Of a DNA stretch of 64,000 nt, positions 26,025 to 33,333 are shown in pieces (position 1 is the first letter of the stretch; each line of letters opens with the position of its first letter). The position numbers and the translations under genes are program-made. The notes below the pieces were generated by a model that saw nothing but the letters and a program-made list of their open reading frames with translations, did no database searches and was not told the origin of the DNA. The stretch is from CAVSRC01 sp963782045 (GTDB lineage Bacteria > Pseudomonadota > Alphaproteobacteria > Rhizobiales > Kaistiaceae): assembly GCA_963782045.1 (NCBI GenBank), contig CAWAIR010000010.1, positions 114,645 to 178,644 of the forward strand, given 5' to 3'.

Positions 26025-26471
26025 TCAGCCGCGCAGCCGCTTTTCGATCTGATCGACCGGCATGCCAGTGTAGTCCTTGTCGACTTCGCCGTGCACCATC
26101 CCGATCACGGCAGCAGAAAGTTGCGGACGGATCATGCCCAGCGCCTTCGGCGACGCAACAAGCACAATGCCGCGAACCTCGCCCGCCCGGGCGGCCGCAT
26201 CAAGGCGCCCGGCGAGCGCTTTCAGGAAATCGTGCTCGGCCTGTGCGTGCCAGTCGGTCTGGCCGACGGCGGCCCGCGACGGGCCCGGCCCGCCGCTGAC
26301 GCGCCCGGGCCGCTCGGTGCCCTGCTCATGGGTGGGCGGATTGTCCTGGCTGCGCTCCTCGCGGGTCACCAGGTTGGGCCGGGCCGCATCACCCTTGTTC
26401 TGGAGAATCAGCCACTTGCTGCCGTCGCAGACGACCACCCAGTCATCCGGGGCAATTGCGATCTTGGACAT
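26025..26471 (-). CDS. host attachment family protein
   Basis: A 148-residue protein matching the host-attachment family first noted in Agrobacterium. It begins MSKIAIAPDDWVVVCDGSKWLILQNKGD, where the V-V-x-D-G/A-x-x-A/W-x-x-x-x-N-x-G-D pattern is the family start, followed by REERSQDNPPTHEQGTERPG (the typical D-N-P/R-x-x-x-x-G-T-x-R-P-G) and a C-terminal IVLVASPKALGMIRPQLS. The family name is historical; the role may be stress-related or RNA-associated (it resembles the eRF1/Rtf domain). It lies alone beside fixK on the same strand, about 104 bases downstream of it. Confidence 0.85.
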   Translation of the reverse strand: MSKIAIAPDDWVVVCDGSKWLILQNKGDAARPNLVTREERSQDNPPTHEQGTERPGRVSGGPGPSRAAVGQTDWHAQAEHDFLKALAGRLDAAARAGEVRGIVLVASPKALGMIRPQLSAAVIGMVHGEVDKDYTGMPVDQIEKRLRG

Positions 26472-26575
26472 GGTTCCTCGGTCGGGTTCGAAGCCCCCGA
26501 CGCCAATGTAAGCGGGCGGCGACCGGTTTCACCGGCGCCGCCCGTTCCCCAGCCCGCAATTTTGCGGACGGCGTG

Positions 26576-27262
26576 TCAGGCGTTGAGCCGGCGCAGCGCC
26601 CCCGGGTCGCGCAGCAGGATGCGGCGCGAGGTCGGCAGTTCGATGGCTGCCTCGTTCTCGAGCAGGGTGAGCGTCCGCGACACCGTCTCGATGGTGAGGC
26701 CGAGATAGTCGGCGATGTCCTGGCGCGACATCGGCAGTTCGATGCTTTCCGGTCCCTTGCCGCGGTCGGCCATTTCCAGGAGGAAGCTGGCGACGCGCTC
26801 GTGGGCGTTCTTGCGGCCGAGCAGCAGCATGTGGTCCTGCGCCCTGAGCAGGTCGCCGGTGGCCAGCGCCCACAGGCCGCTGGCGATATCGCTGTCGCGC
26901 CCGGCCAGCGCCATCAGGGTCGAGCGCTTGATGACCAGCACGGTCGAATCGGCGATGGCATCGGCGGTGAAGCGGTGCTCGTCGCCGCATTCGAGGCCGA
27001 AGACGTCGCCGGTCAGGTGAAAGGCGCTGATCTGGCGGCGGCCGTCGTTGAGCAGCTTGTAGGTCCTGACCGCTCCCTTGACGACCTTGTAGAAGTATTC
27101 CGCCGGTTCGCTCTCGCCGAAGATTTCGGAATTGTGCTCGAAGCGCATGGCGGCGCCCATGACCGCAAAGGCGTCGGCGAGCGCATTGACCTCCGGCATC
27201 CCGGCAGGAATCGGCATGACCGGCTTGGTGTTGGCGATGTCGCCCGACTTGTGCATGAGCAT
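26576..27262 (-). CDS. fixK: Crp/Fnr family transcriptional regulator (FixK-like)
   Basis: A 228-residue Crp/Fnr protein. The cyclic-nucleotide-binding-like beta-barrel (residues about 35-120) contains FYKVVKGAVRTYKLLNDGRRQISAFHLTGDVFGLE. The C-terminal helix-turn-helix is SRQDIADYLGLTIETVSRTL, where E-x-x-S-R is the FNR/FixK recognition pattern for TTGA-N6-TCAA sites. It lacks the N-terminal cysteine cluster of oxygen-sensing FNR, so control should come from FixLJ. ATG 27262 has GGAGCGGG upstream. It is divergent from fixL-fixJ, with a FixJ-like site between them. It should activate microaerobic genes such as cbb3 oxidase, which is not in this window, and probably the receiver gene at 29,578. 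Confidence 0.88.
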   Translation of the reverse strand: MLMHKSGDIANTKPVMPIPAGMPEVNALADAFAVMGAAMRFEHNSEIFGESEPAEYFYKVVKGAVRTYKLLNDGRRQISAFHLTGDVFGLECGDEHRFTADAIADSTVLVIKRSTLMALAGRDSDIASGLWALATGDLLRAQDHMLLLGRKNAHERVASFLLEMADRGKGPESIELPMSRQDIADYLGLTIETVSRTLTLLENEAAIELPTSRRILLRDPGALRRLNA

Positions 27263-27340
27263 TTGACCCGCTCCATGGTTCGATTTGTCGCGGGGATTTG
27301 CTAACAGCACGTCGGCTTCGGCTAAATTCGGGTAATCTCC

Positions 27341-27358
27341 CTACGGGGTACTACGTAG
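27341..27358. promoter_or_regulatory. candidate FixJ-binding site in the fixK-fixL intergenic region
   Basis: CTACGGGGTACTACGTAG is an imperfect dyad containing TACGTAG, which resembles the GTA(A/C)GTAG sequence described for rhizobial FixJ. It sits upstream of fixK, whose promoter is the known FixJ target. The assignment rests on motif similarity and position only. Confidence 0.45.
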
Positions 27359-27391
27359 GCAATCTGCAATCGTTCGGAACAGGCGGAGACC

Positions 27392-28915
27392 ATGGCAGAA
27401 ACCGCTGAAAACCGGGAGAACCCCCGGTTGGACGGCATGCTGGACGCGCTCCGCCGGGGGCCGGTTCACGACTATGGCGTGGCCGCCGTGGCGGTGGCGC
27501 TGACGGTCGCCGTTCGCCTGGCGCTGTATTCGCCGCTACACGGCAACCTGCAATTGGTTCTGTTCGTCCCGGCCGTGCTGGTTTCCGGCGGCCTCGGCGG
27601 CTTCGGCCCCGGTCTCGCCGCCACCGTGCTCAGCCTGATCTTCGCCTTCCTCGAATCGGGCGGCGCCACGCTCGCCAATCCGAACAGCCTGGTCGATACC
27701 CTCGCCTTCGCCGTCGTCGGCGTCGCCATGTCGTGGTTCGGCATGCGGCTCAAGCGCGGCCGCATCCAGTCGGCCAACCGCCAGCGCGACCTCGAGATCC
27801 GCGAGGCGCATCTCGAATCGATCCTCGACACCGTCCCCGACGCCATGATCGTCATCGACGAGAACGGCGTCATGCAGTCCTTCTCTTCCGCCGCCGAGCA
27901 CCTGTTCGGCTATCGCGCCGAGGAGGCCGTCGGCGAGAACGTCAGCATGCTGATGCCCTCGCCCTATCGCGAGGCCCACGACAGCTACCTGTCGCGTTAC
28001 CTGAAGACCGGCGAGCGCCACATCATCGGCATCGGCCGGGTGGTCGTCGGTGAGCGCAAGGACGGCTCGACCTTTCCGATGGAGCTGGCGGTGGGCGAGA
28101 TGCGCCCCGGCGAGGAGCGCTACTTCACCGGCTTCGTGCGCGACCTCTCCCAGCGCCAGGAGACCGAGGCGCGGCTGCAGGAGCTCCAGTCGGAGCTGAT
28201 CCACATCTCGCGCCTGACAGCCATGGGCGAGATGGCTTCGACGCTCGCCCACGAACTCAACCAGCCTCTGTCGGCCATCGCCAACTACATCAAGGGATCG
28301 CGCCGGCTGATCGACAACGAGGCCGACGAGCATTGGGCGCGTCTGCGCGACGCCCTCGACAAGGCCGGCGAACAGGCGCTGAGGGCCGGCGACATCATCC
28401 GCAGGATGCGCGATTTCGTCAGCCGCGGCGAGAGCGAGCGGCGGGTGGAGAGCGTCGCCAAGCTGATCGAGGAAGCCAGCGCGCTGGCCCTGGTCGGGGC
28501 CAAGGAGCACGGCGTGCGCGTCCGCTTCCAATTCGACCGCAACCACGACCTGGTGCTCGCCGACAAGGTCCAAGTCCAGCAGGTGTTGCTCAACCTCGTG
28601 CGCAACGCTATCGAAGCAATGGTCGACGTCGAGGAGCGAGAGCTGGTGTTGTCAACCGCACCGGCAAGGGATGATATGATCGAAGTCAGCGTTGCCGACA
28701 CCGGACCCGGGCTGGCCGAGGAAGTGGCCCGCCAGCTCTTCCAGCCGTTCGTCACCACCAAGCGGCACGGCATGGGCGTCGGCCTGTCCATCTCGCGTAC
28801 CATCATCCAGTCGCACGGCGGGGAAATCTGGGCCGAATCGAACGAATCGGGCGGCACCACGTTCCACTTCACCCTTGCCAGCGGCAGGCTCGCGGAGATG
28901 CGCGATGGCGAATGA
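27392..28915 (+). CDS. fixL: oxygen-sensing PAS-heme sensor histidine kinase FixL
   Basis: A 507-residue FixL. The N-terminal third has about four hydrophobic segments (residues 28-120). The PAS domain (about 135-260) includes AHDSYLSRYLKTGERHIIGIGR. His196, the proximal heme ligand, and Arg216, the distal O2-contacting residue, are exactly 20 apart, as His200 and Arg220 are in Bradyrhizobium FixL. The kinase core follows: HisKA with phospho-acceptor His287 in LAHELNQPLSAIANY, and a HATPase with VLLNLVRNAIEAM (N box), DTGPGL (G1) and GMGVGLSISRTI (G2). When oxygen is low it phosphorylates FixJ. The stop overlaps the fixJ start by 11 bases. Confidence 0.93.
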   Translation: MAETAENRENPRLDGMLDALRRGPVHDYGVAAVAVALTVAVRLALYSPLHGNLQLVLFVPAVLVSGGLGGFGPGLAATVLSLIFAFLESGGATLANPNSLVDTLAFAVVGVAMSWFGMRLKRGRIQSANRQRDLEIREAHLESILDTVPDAMIVIDENGVMQSFSSAAEHLFGYRAEEAVGENVSMLMPSPYREAHDSYLSRYLKTGERHIIGIGRVVVGERKDGSTFPMELAVGEMRPGEERYFTGFVRDLSQRQETEARLQELQSELIHISRLTAMGEMASTLAHELNQPLSAIANYIKGSRRLIDNEADEHWARLRDALDKAGEQALRAGDIIRRMRDFVSRGESERRVESVAKLIEEASALALVGAKEHGVRVRFQFDRNHDLVLADKVQVQQVLLNLVRNAIEAMVDVEERELVLSTAPARDDMIEVSVADTGPGLAEEVARQLFQPFVTTKRHGMGVGLSISRTIIQSHGGEIWAESNESGGTTFHFTLASGRLAEMRDGE

Positions 28916-29513
28916 CAAGGTCGTCCATGTCATCGACGACGACGACGACGCGCGCGAGTCGCTGGCCTTCCTGCTGTCGACCGCCGACATCGAGGTCCAC
29001 GTTTACGATTCGGCAACCACCTTCCTCAAGGCGCTGCCGCAGATCACCGGCGGCTGCATCATCACCGACGTGCGCATGCCCGAGATCGACGGCATGGAGC
29101 TGCTCCGCCGCCTCAACGACAGCGAGGTATCGCTGCCGGTGATCGTGATGACCGGACATGGCGACGTGCCGCTGGCGGTCGAGGCCATGAAGCTCGGCGC
29201 GATCGATTTTCTGGAGAAGCCGTTCGACGACGATCAACTGCTCAGCGCCGTACGCATGGCGCTCAACAAGAACGAGCTCGACAGCGAGCAGGAGCTGCGC
29301 CGGACCGAGGTCAAGGAGCGGCTCGCCTCGCTGTCGCCGCGCGAGCAGCAGGTGCTCGACGGCCTGGTCGCCGGCCATCCCAACAAGACGATCGCCTTCG
29401 ACCTCGGCATCAGCGCCCGCACGGTCGAAGTCTACCGGGCCAACGTGATGACCAAGATGCAGGCGCGCAGCCTGTCGGAACTGGTCCGCATGGCATTGCT
29501 CGCCGGTAGCTGA
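28905..29513 (+). CDS. fixJ: response regulator transcription factor FixJ
   Basis: A 202-residue response regulator. The receiver domain carries the acidic pocket VIDDDDD, phospho-Asp55 in CIITDVRMPE, the Thr of VIVMTGHGD and the Lys of FLEKPF. A linker leads to a LuxR-type helix-turn-helix, LSPREQQVLDGLVAGHPNKTIAFDLGISARTVEVYRAN, matching FixJ. Phosphorylated by FixL, it should activate fixK. It overlaps the fixL end by 11 bases and is read in another frame, so the two are translationally coupled. The D-V-R-M-P and G-H-G-D sequences are FixJ/TodT-like. Confidence 0.93.
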   Translation: MANDKVVHVIDDDDDARESLAFLLSTADIEVHVYDSATTFLKALPQITGGCIITDVRMPEIDGMELLRRLNDSEVSLPVIVMTGHGDVPLAVEAMKLGAIDFLEKPFDDDQLLSAVRMALNKNELDSEQELRRTEVKERLASLSPREQQVLDGLVAGHPNKTIAFDLGISARTVEVYRANVMTKMQARSLSELVRMALLAGS

Positions 29514-29529
29514 CGGTAAGACAGCGCCG

Positions 29530-29543
29530 TTGACCTGTATCAA
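29530..29543 (+). promoter_or_regulatory. FixK box upstream of a single-domain response regulator
   Basis: TTGACCTGTATCAA fits TTGA-N6-TCAA, the FixK/FNR consensus (ideal TTGAT-N4-ATCAA) with one mismatch in the fifth base. It lies 35 bases before the start codon of the receiver gene and 17 bases after the fixJ stop. Confidence 0.65.
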
Positions 29544-29577
29544 GGCAAAACGGCGGTTTCTGTGGCTTATCTGTGGG

Positions 29578-29991
29578 ATGGCTACGGATCAGACCTCCGA
29601 ATCCTCCGCGCTGACGACGCCCGTTCTGGCGGCCGAGCGCCCGGTTTTCGTCATCGACGACGATCCGGCGATTCTGGCCTCGCTCAAGTTCTCCCTCGAG
29701 ATCGAGGGCTACGCGGTCCACACTTATTCGTCGTCCAAGGCGCTGCTGGCGGATGCGACCCGCAGCCGCTGGGGCTGCCTGGTCATTGACTACAATCTCG
29801 AAGACGGCAACGGGCTTCAGCTGCTCGACGCGCTGCGCCAGCGCGGCGTCACCATGCCGGCGATCCTGATCACCACCAACCCGGGGCCGCACCTGCGCGT
29901 GCGCGCCGCCGCCGCCTCGGTGGCGATCGTCGAGAAGCCGCTGATTGGCAACACCCTGCTCGATACCATCCGCCGGGCCTTCTCGGCCTGA
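29578..29991 (+). CDS. single-domain response regulator (receiver only), FixK-box controlled
   Basis: A 137-residue protein that is almost entirely a receiver: acidic pocket FVIDDDPAIL, phospho-acceptor Asp71 in CLVIDYNLEDGNG, Thr in ILITTNPG and Lys in IVEKPL. An N-terminal tail of about 20 residues is variable. There is no output domain, so it could act as a phosphate sink or feedback antagonist on FixL, in the way FixT or divergent receivers do in related species. That role is an inference from its location behind fixJ and a FixK box. ATG 29578 is chosen because the longer reading would cover the FixK box. The stop abuts that of the convergent APH-AAA gene with no gap. Confidence 0.82.
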   Translation: MATDQTSESSALTTPVLAAERPVFVIDDDPAILASLKFSLEIEGYAVHTYSSSKALLADATRSRWGCLVIDYNLEDGNGLQLLDALRQRGVTMPAILITTNPGPHLRVRAAAASVAIVEKPLIGNTLLDTIRRAFSA

Positions 29992-31533
29992 TCAGCCGGC
30001 GCCGATGAGCGCCAGCACGCGGCCGACGACCTCCTCGAGGCTGCCCCCGGCGGGCACCACATTCCAGGTCACCGGCCCGCTGAACTGCGAGACCTGGTGA
30101 TAGACCTCCTCGGCCGTGGCATCCGACGGATCGGGGCCACGGCCCTCCAGCCGCGCCACCAGCTTCTCCGGCTCCAGCTCCAGCCAGATGCCGGTGAACG
30201 GCACGTCGACGGCGGCCACCATCTCCTCGATGCGCAGGCGCTCGTCGGGCCGCCGGAAGGTGGCGTCGAGCACGACGCCCTGGCCGAGGGCCAGCAGGTA
30301 TTCGGCCTCGCGCCCCAGCGTCTCGTAGACCGCCCGCGACACCTCGCGGCGATAGGCCGGTGCGGGCAGCGGTGTCATCGGTGCGACGCCGCCCATGCGC
30401 TTGCGGATGCGGTCGCTGGAAAGCACCCGCGCCCCCGGCGGCGAGCCGACGGCCTCGGCGATCGCCGCGGCGACGGTGGACTTGCCGGCGCCGGAAAAGC
30501 CGCCGATCGCCACCAGCCGCGGCGGCACCGGCTTGAGCAGGGCCTGGGCGAGATGGAAATAGGCCACCGCTTCGCGGCGCAGCGCCTCGACATTACCCGC
30601 CTCGGCCGGCTCCCCGACGCGGGTGGCGCTGACATGGGCGCGGACGGCGGCGCGGATGGCCATCATCAGCGGCATCAGCACCAGCCCGTCGCTTTCGTCG
30701 ACGATATCGAGATAGCGGTTGAGCACCAGGTTGGCGGCCGGCTTCAGATCGCGGTGCCACAGGTCCATCAGCAGAAAGGCGAGGTCGTAGAGCACGTCGA
30801 CCGTCGCCATGGCGTCGTTGAATTCCAGGCAGTCGAACAGCGCCGGACGGCCCTCGAACAGGCAGATGTTCCTGAGGTGCAGGTCGCCGTGGCAGTGCCG
30901 CACCTTGCCGAGGCGCTGGCGCCGGTCGAGCAGCGGGCGGGCCCCTGCCAGAGCATCGCGAAAGGCCCGGTTGAAGCGGGTGACGGCGTCGGGGCGGAAC
31001 AGGTCGATGGCGGCGAGCGCGCGCTCGTTGATCGACAGCACCTCGGCCAGATTCGCGGCGCCGCCGCCGGACAGCTCGACCGGCGCTAACTCGTGCAGGC
31101 GGGCGACCGCGCCGGCGACCTCGGTGAGCAGCGCCGGGGTCAGGCGGCCATCGACCGCCATGCGGTCGAACAGGCCGTCCTGGTCGAAGCGCACCATCTC
31201 GACCACCGCATCGACCAGCGGCCCCTCATCGTCGAAGGCGAGCCGTCCGTCGGCAGCGCGCGCGATGCGCCGTACGCCCCGGTAAAGGGCGGGCACGGCG
31301 CGCCGGTTGAGCTCCACCTCGCGCTCGCAGAACGCCAGGCGCTTGTCGGCCGTGGAGAAATCGACGTAGCCGAGCTTGACCGCGCGCTTGAGCTTGTAGG
31401 CGCGCGGCCCCGCCAGCACCACCACCGAGATGTGCGTCTCGATCACCGCGACCGCCTCCGCCCGCGGCGCCAGACCGTGGGTCGCGGGATCTGTCAGGAA
31501 GGCGATGACCTCATCTTGCCGGTCGATCTGCAT
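29992..31533 (-). CDS. bifunctional aminoglycoside phosphotransferase-like/ATP-binding (AAA) protein
   Basis: A 513-residue fusion. The N-terminal APH-like kinase (about residues 30-330) has YKLKRAVKLGYVDFST, where Lys may bind ATP, the catalytic CHGDLHLRNIC (HGDxxxxN) and FDCLEFND, equivalent to the metal-binding D of the family. The C-terminal P-loop kinase has GGFSGAGKSTVAAAIAEAVG (Walker A), SSDRIRKR, VVLDATFRRPDERLR and a nucleoside-kinase-like ending. The fusion is common in alphaproteobacteria, often next to stress and low-oxygen genes. The substrate is unknown, and true aminoglycoside resistance is unlikely. ATG 31533 is chosen behind GGAACGAC. An imperfect FixK box lies about 100 bases upstream. 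Confidence 0.85.
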   Translation of the reverse strand: MQIDRQDEVIAFLTDPATHGLAPRAEAVAVIETHISVVVLAGPRAYKLKRAVKLGYVDFSTADKRLAFCEREVELNRRAVPALYRGVRRIARAADGRLAFDDEGPLVDAVVEMVRFDQDGLFDRMAVDGRLTPALLTEVAGAVARLHELAPVELSGGGAANLAEVLSINERALAAIDLFRPDAVTRFNRAFRDALAGARPLLDRRQRLGKVRHCHGDLHLRNICLFEGRPALFDCLEFNDAMATVDVLYDLAFLLMDLWHRDLKPAANLVLNRYLDIVDESDGLVLMPLMMAIRAAVRAHVSATRVGEPAEAGNVEALRREAVAYFHLAQALLKPVPPRLVAIGGFSGAGKSTVAAAIAEAVGSPPGARVLSSDRIRKRMGGVAPMTPLPAPAYRREVSRAVYETLGREAEYLLALGQGVVLDATFRRPDERLRIEEMVAAVDVPFTGIWLELEPEKLVARLEGRGPDPSDATAEEVYHQVSQFSGPVTWNVVPAGGSLEEVVGRVLALIGAG

Positions 31534-31628
31534 CTTGTCGTTCCGGTCGGGTCGCCGGCACAAAGCCGCCGCGACGCCCCTGGCAAGAGGCACAGGCCAT
31601 GTCATGACAGGAGCGCGGGCATCGGGTG

Positions 31629-31642
31629 TTGCGCTGAATCAA
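31629..31642. promoter_or_regulatory. imperfect FixK/FNR-like box upstream of the APH-AAA gene
   Basis: TTGCGCTGAATCAA keeps the 14-base spacing and a perfect right half site (ATCAA) of the FixK consensus, but only TTG of the left half. It lies about 96 bases upstream of the leftward APH-AAA start. It is suggestive only. Confidence 0.25.
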
Positions 31643-31693
31643 GCCGGCCCGCGCATCGGCCCGCGGAGGCAGTGGCTGAGCCTGCTAAGAATT

Positions 31694-31709
31694 CCCGGCC
31701 GTTGCCGGG
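31694..31709 (-). terminator. hairpin immediately after the DUF3775 stop codon
   Basis: CCCGGC and GCCGGG pair around CGTT, directly abutting the leftward stop at 31710. On the minus strand it is followed by AATTCTTAG, a weak T-rich tail. It is probably an intrinsic terminator of the DUF3775 gene. Confidence 0.5.
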
Positions 31710-32159
31710 CTACAGGCGGCCGAGCTCGTATTCCTGGCAACTGCGGCCGAGCAGGGAGAGACCTTCCTCGAGATAATCGCCGAGTTGCGGCATGCCGAGC
31801 AGGTAGCTCGCCGTGCGGTTGTTGCGCTCCTCTGCCGCCTGCGTCTTCAGCGAATCCCAGTCGTCCACCGTGCCGTCGCCGCGACCGAGCCAGGCGATCG
31901 CCACCAGCTCGACCTGCTCGTCCTCGTCGAGCGCGCGGATGGCGGAGATCATCTCTTCGGCCACCGGATCGTCCTCGTGATCCTCCAGCACCGAGGCATC
32001 CATGTCGTCGGTGGGATTGGAGCCGGGATCGGGCTCGGTGACCTGCTCCTTGACGTCGAATTCGCGCGCCTTGACGATCAGGAAGCAGACCCGCTCCGGC
32101 GAGATCGTGAGGTCGATCCCCGGATCGTCTTCATCTGCGATGCGACGTGGTTTCTTCAT
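31710..32159 (-). CDS. DUF3775 domain-containing protein
   Basis: A 149-residue acidic cytoplasmic protein. The conserved DUF3775 core includes ISPERVCFLIVKAREFDVKEQVTEPDPGSNPTDD near residues 20-54, ISAIRALDEDEQVELVAIAWLGRGDG and a C-terminal YLEEGLSLLG. The function is unknown; members occur in stress-related neighbourhoods of alphaproteobacteria. ATG 32159 is used, since the longer reading adds only eight residues and lacks a ribosome-binding site. It lies between the APH-AAA fusion and the hibernation factor on the same strand, with 129 bases to the latter. Confidence 0.82.
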   Translation of the reverse strand: MKKPRRIADEDDPGIDLTISPERVCFLIVKAREFDVKEQVTEPDPGSNPTDDMDASVLEDHEDDPVAEEMISAIRALDEDEQVELVAIAWLGRGDGTVDDWDSLKTQAAEERNNRTASYLLGMPQLGDYLEEGLSLLGRSCQEYELGRL

Positions 32160-32288
32160 CGCTTGTACCTCACCTCTCGGCACGCCCTGCGGCGGCGGGA
32201 AACAATGCTCACCGGCCTTTCCCGGCCGGCAGCTTCACAGAGGCAACGCGCGTCCCGGCCTGAGGTTTCGGACGGCGCCACGGCCAGT

Positions 32289-32639
32289 CTACGCCTCAGG
32301 CAGCTTGACCGGGCGGCGCATGCGGCGGACTTCATCCTCAAGGCGGCGCCGCGCCCGCTTAAAGGCGTCGTTGACGGCGAAGGCGGGATCGGCGAAGCGC
32401 TCGTCCGCCTGGGCGGTGCGGTCGACGTTGACCTCGCGGCCGTCGGGCAGCGCCAGGTGGATGGCGATTTCATAGGGGCCGCCGGTGTGGTGATGGTGCG
32501 ACGGCGCCGCCACCGCGACGCGGCAGGCGATGATCCGCCCGAACCGCTTCTCGAGCGCGGCGATATGCTGGTGCACAGACTGCTGGACATGCAAGTTCAA
32601 GGGTTCGCCCTGAAAGTCGATCTGTGCCGGGGTTTCCAT
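32289..32639 (-). CDS. HPF/RaiA family ribosome-associated (hibernation) protein, short form
   Basis: A 116-residue protein with the ribosomal S30AE (RaiA/HPF) layout: IDFQGEPLNLHVQQSVHQHIAALEKRFGRIIACRVAVAAP (strand-helix-strand with the variable hairpin) and IAIHLALPDGREVNVDRTAQADERFADPAFAVNDAFKRARRRLEDEVRR (strand and amphipathic helix). A basic tail follows. Such proteins bind the 30S decoding centre and inactivate ribosomes in stationary or oxygen-limited cells. ATG 32639 is preceded by GGTGAGCAGG. A His-run (SHHHHTGG) in the loop is unusual. It is divergent from uspA and shares its promoter region, fitting a stress response. Confidence 0.82.
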   Translation of the reverse strand: METPAQIDFQGEPLNLHVQQSVHQHIAALEKRFGRIIACRVAVAAPSHHHHTGGPYEIAIHLALPDGREVNVDRTAQADERFADPAFAVNDAFKRARRRLEDEVRRMRRPVKLPEA

Positions 32640-32808
32640 CCTGCTCACCTATCGTCTCTGCCGGCAAAAGCTGCCGGGCATCACCATATTGGTGCTGGGA
32701 GGACCCCGCCCGGGCGACCTTGAATTCCTTCCAATGAGGCCCTGCCGAGCGGCGCGCTCCAGGCCCTAGTGGCTCATATCAACATGGTGATGGATTTGAA
32801 GGTGGACA

Positions 32809-33264
32809 ATGGACATCAAGACGATCCTGCACCCGACCGACGGATCGGACAATGCCCGCAAGGCGCTGGACTTCGCCTGCGAGCTGGCCGCGGCGAGGAA
32901 GGCCGAGCTTCTCATCCTGCATGTGCAGCGGCGCCACGGCAGCGAGCGGATTCCGCCCGGACTGGAGCAGTTCTCGGAGATCGAGCACATCCGCGCGACC
33001 GAGGCGCGGCTCCTGCGCACGGCCGCCGAATACATCGTCGATAGCGCGCGCATTGCGGCTCAGGACAGGGGAATAGCCTGCGTCAACGCCGAGGTGGCGG
33101 AGGGCGACGCGGCGCGGCGCATCGTCGATACCGCCCGCCGCCGCAAGGTCGACGCCATCGTCATGGGCAGCCGCGGCCTCGGCGACCTCGAGGGCCTGCT
33201 CTACGGCAGCGTGTCGCACAAGGTCGCCCACGCGGCGCCATGCAGCTGCGTCATCGTGCGGTAG
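32809..33264 (+). CDS. universal stress protein (UspA family)
   Basis: A 151-residue single-domain Usp. It starts MDIKTILHPTDGSDNARKAL, the normal strand 1 with the ATP-contacting Asp, and ends with the ATP-binding motif GSRGLGDLEGLLYGSVSHKVAHAAPCSCVIVR (G-2x-G-9x-G-S), so it is of the ATP-binding UspFG type. It is cytoplasmic. It is divergent from the hibernation factor across a 169-base intergenic region. I found no perfect FixK box in that region, only TTGAATTCCTTCCAA at about 32,721, which misses the spacing by one base. Confidence 0.92.
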   Translation: MDIKTILHPTDGSDNARKALDFACELAAARKAELLILHVQRRHGSERIPPGLEQFSEIEHIRATEARLLRTAAEYIVDSARIAAQDRGIACVNAEVAEGDAARRIVDTARRRKVDAIVMGSRGLGDLEGLLYGSVSHKVAHAAPCSCVIVR

Positions 33265-33294
33265 ACGAGCGACCCTGAACGCCTGACGCGCGTT

Positions 33295-33315
33295 CCCTCC
33301 CCTTGTGGGGGAGGG
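33295..33315. terminator. GC-rich palindrome between uspA and copA, also a dispersed repeat
   Basis: CCCTCCCC, TTGT, GGGGGAGGG form a strong stem-loop 30 bases after the uspA stop and 18 bases before the convergent copA stop, so it can terminate both. With its flank CTTTCG it recurs at 14,490-14,512, marking it as a dispersed repeat used as a terminator. Confidence 0.6.
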
Positions 33316-33333
33316 CTTTCGACCTTGGCCCGG

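Noticed and set aside
29992..31533. Aminoglycoside resistance gene
   Set aside because: The APH-like domain is fused to a P-loop kinase in a chromosomal stress neighbourhood; this fusion family is not a known resistance determinant.
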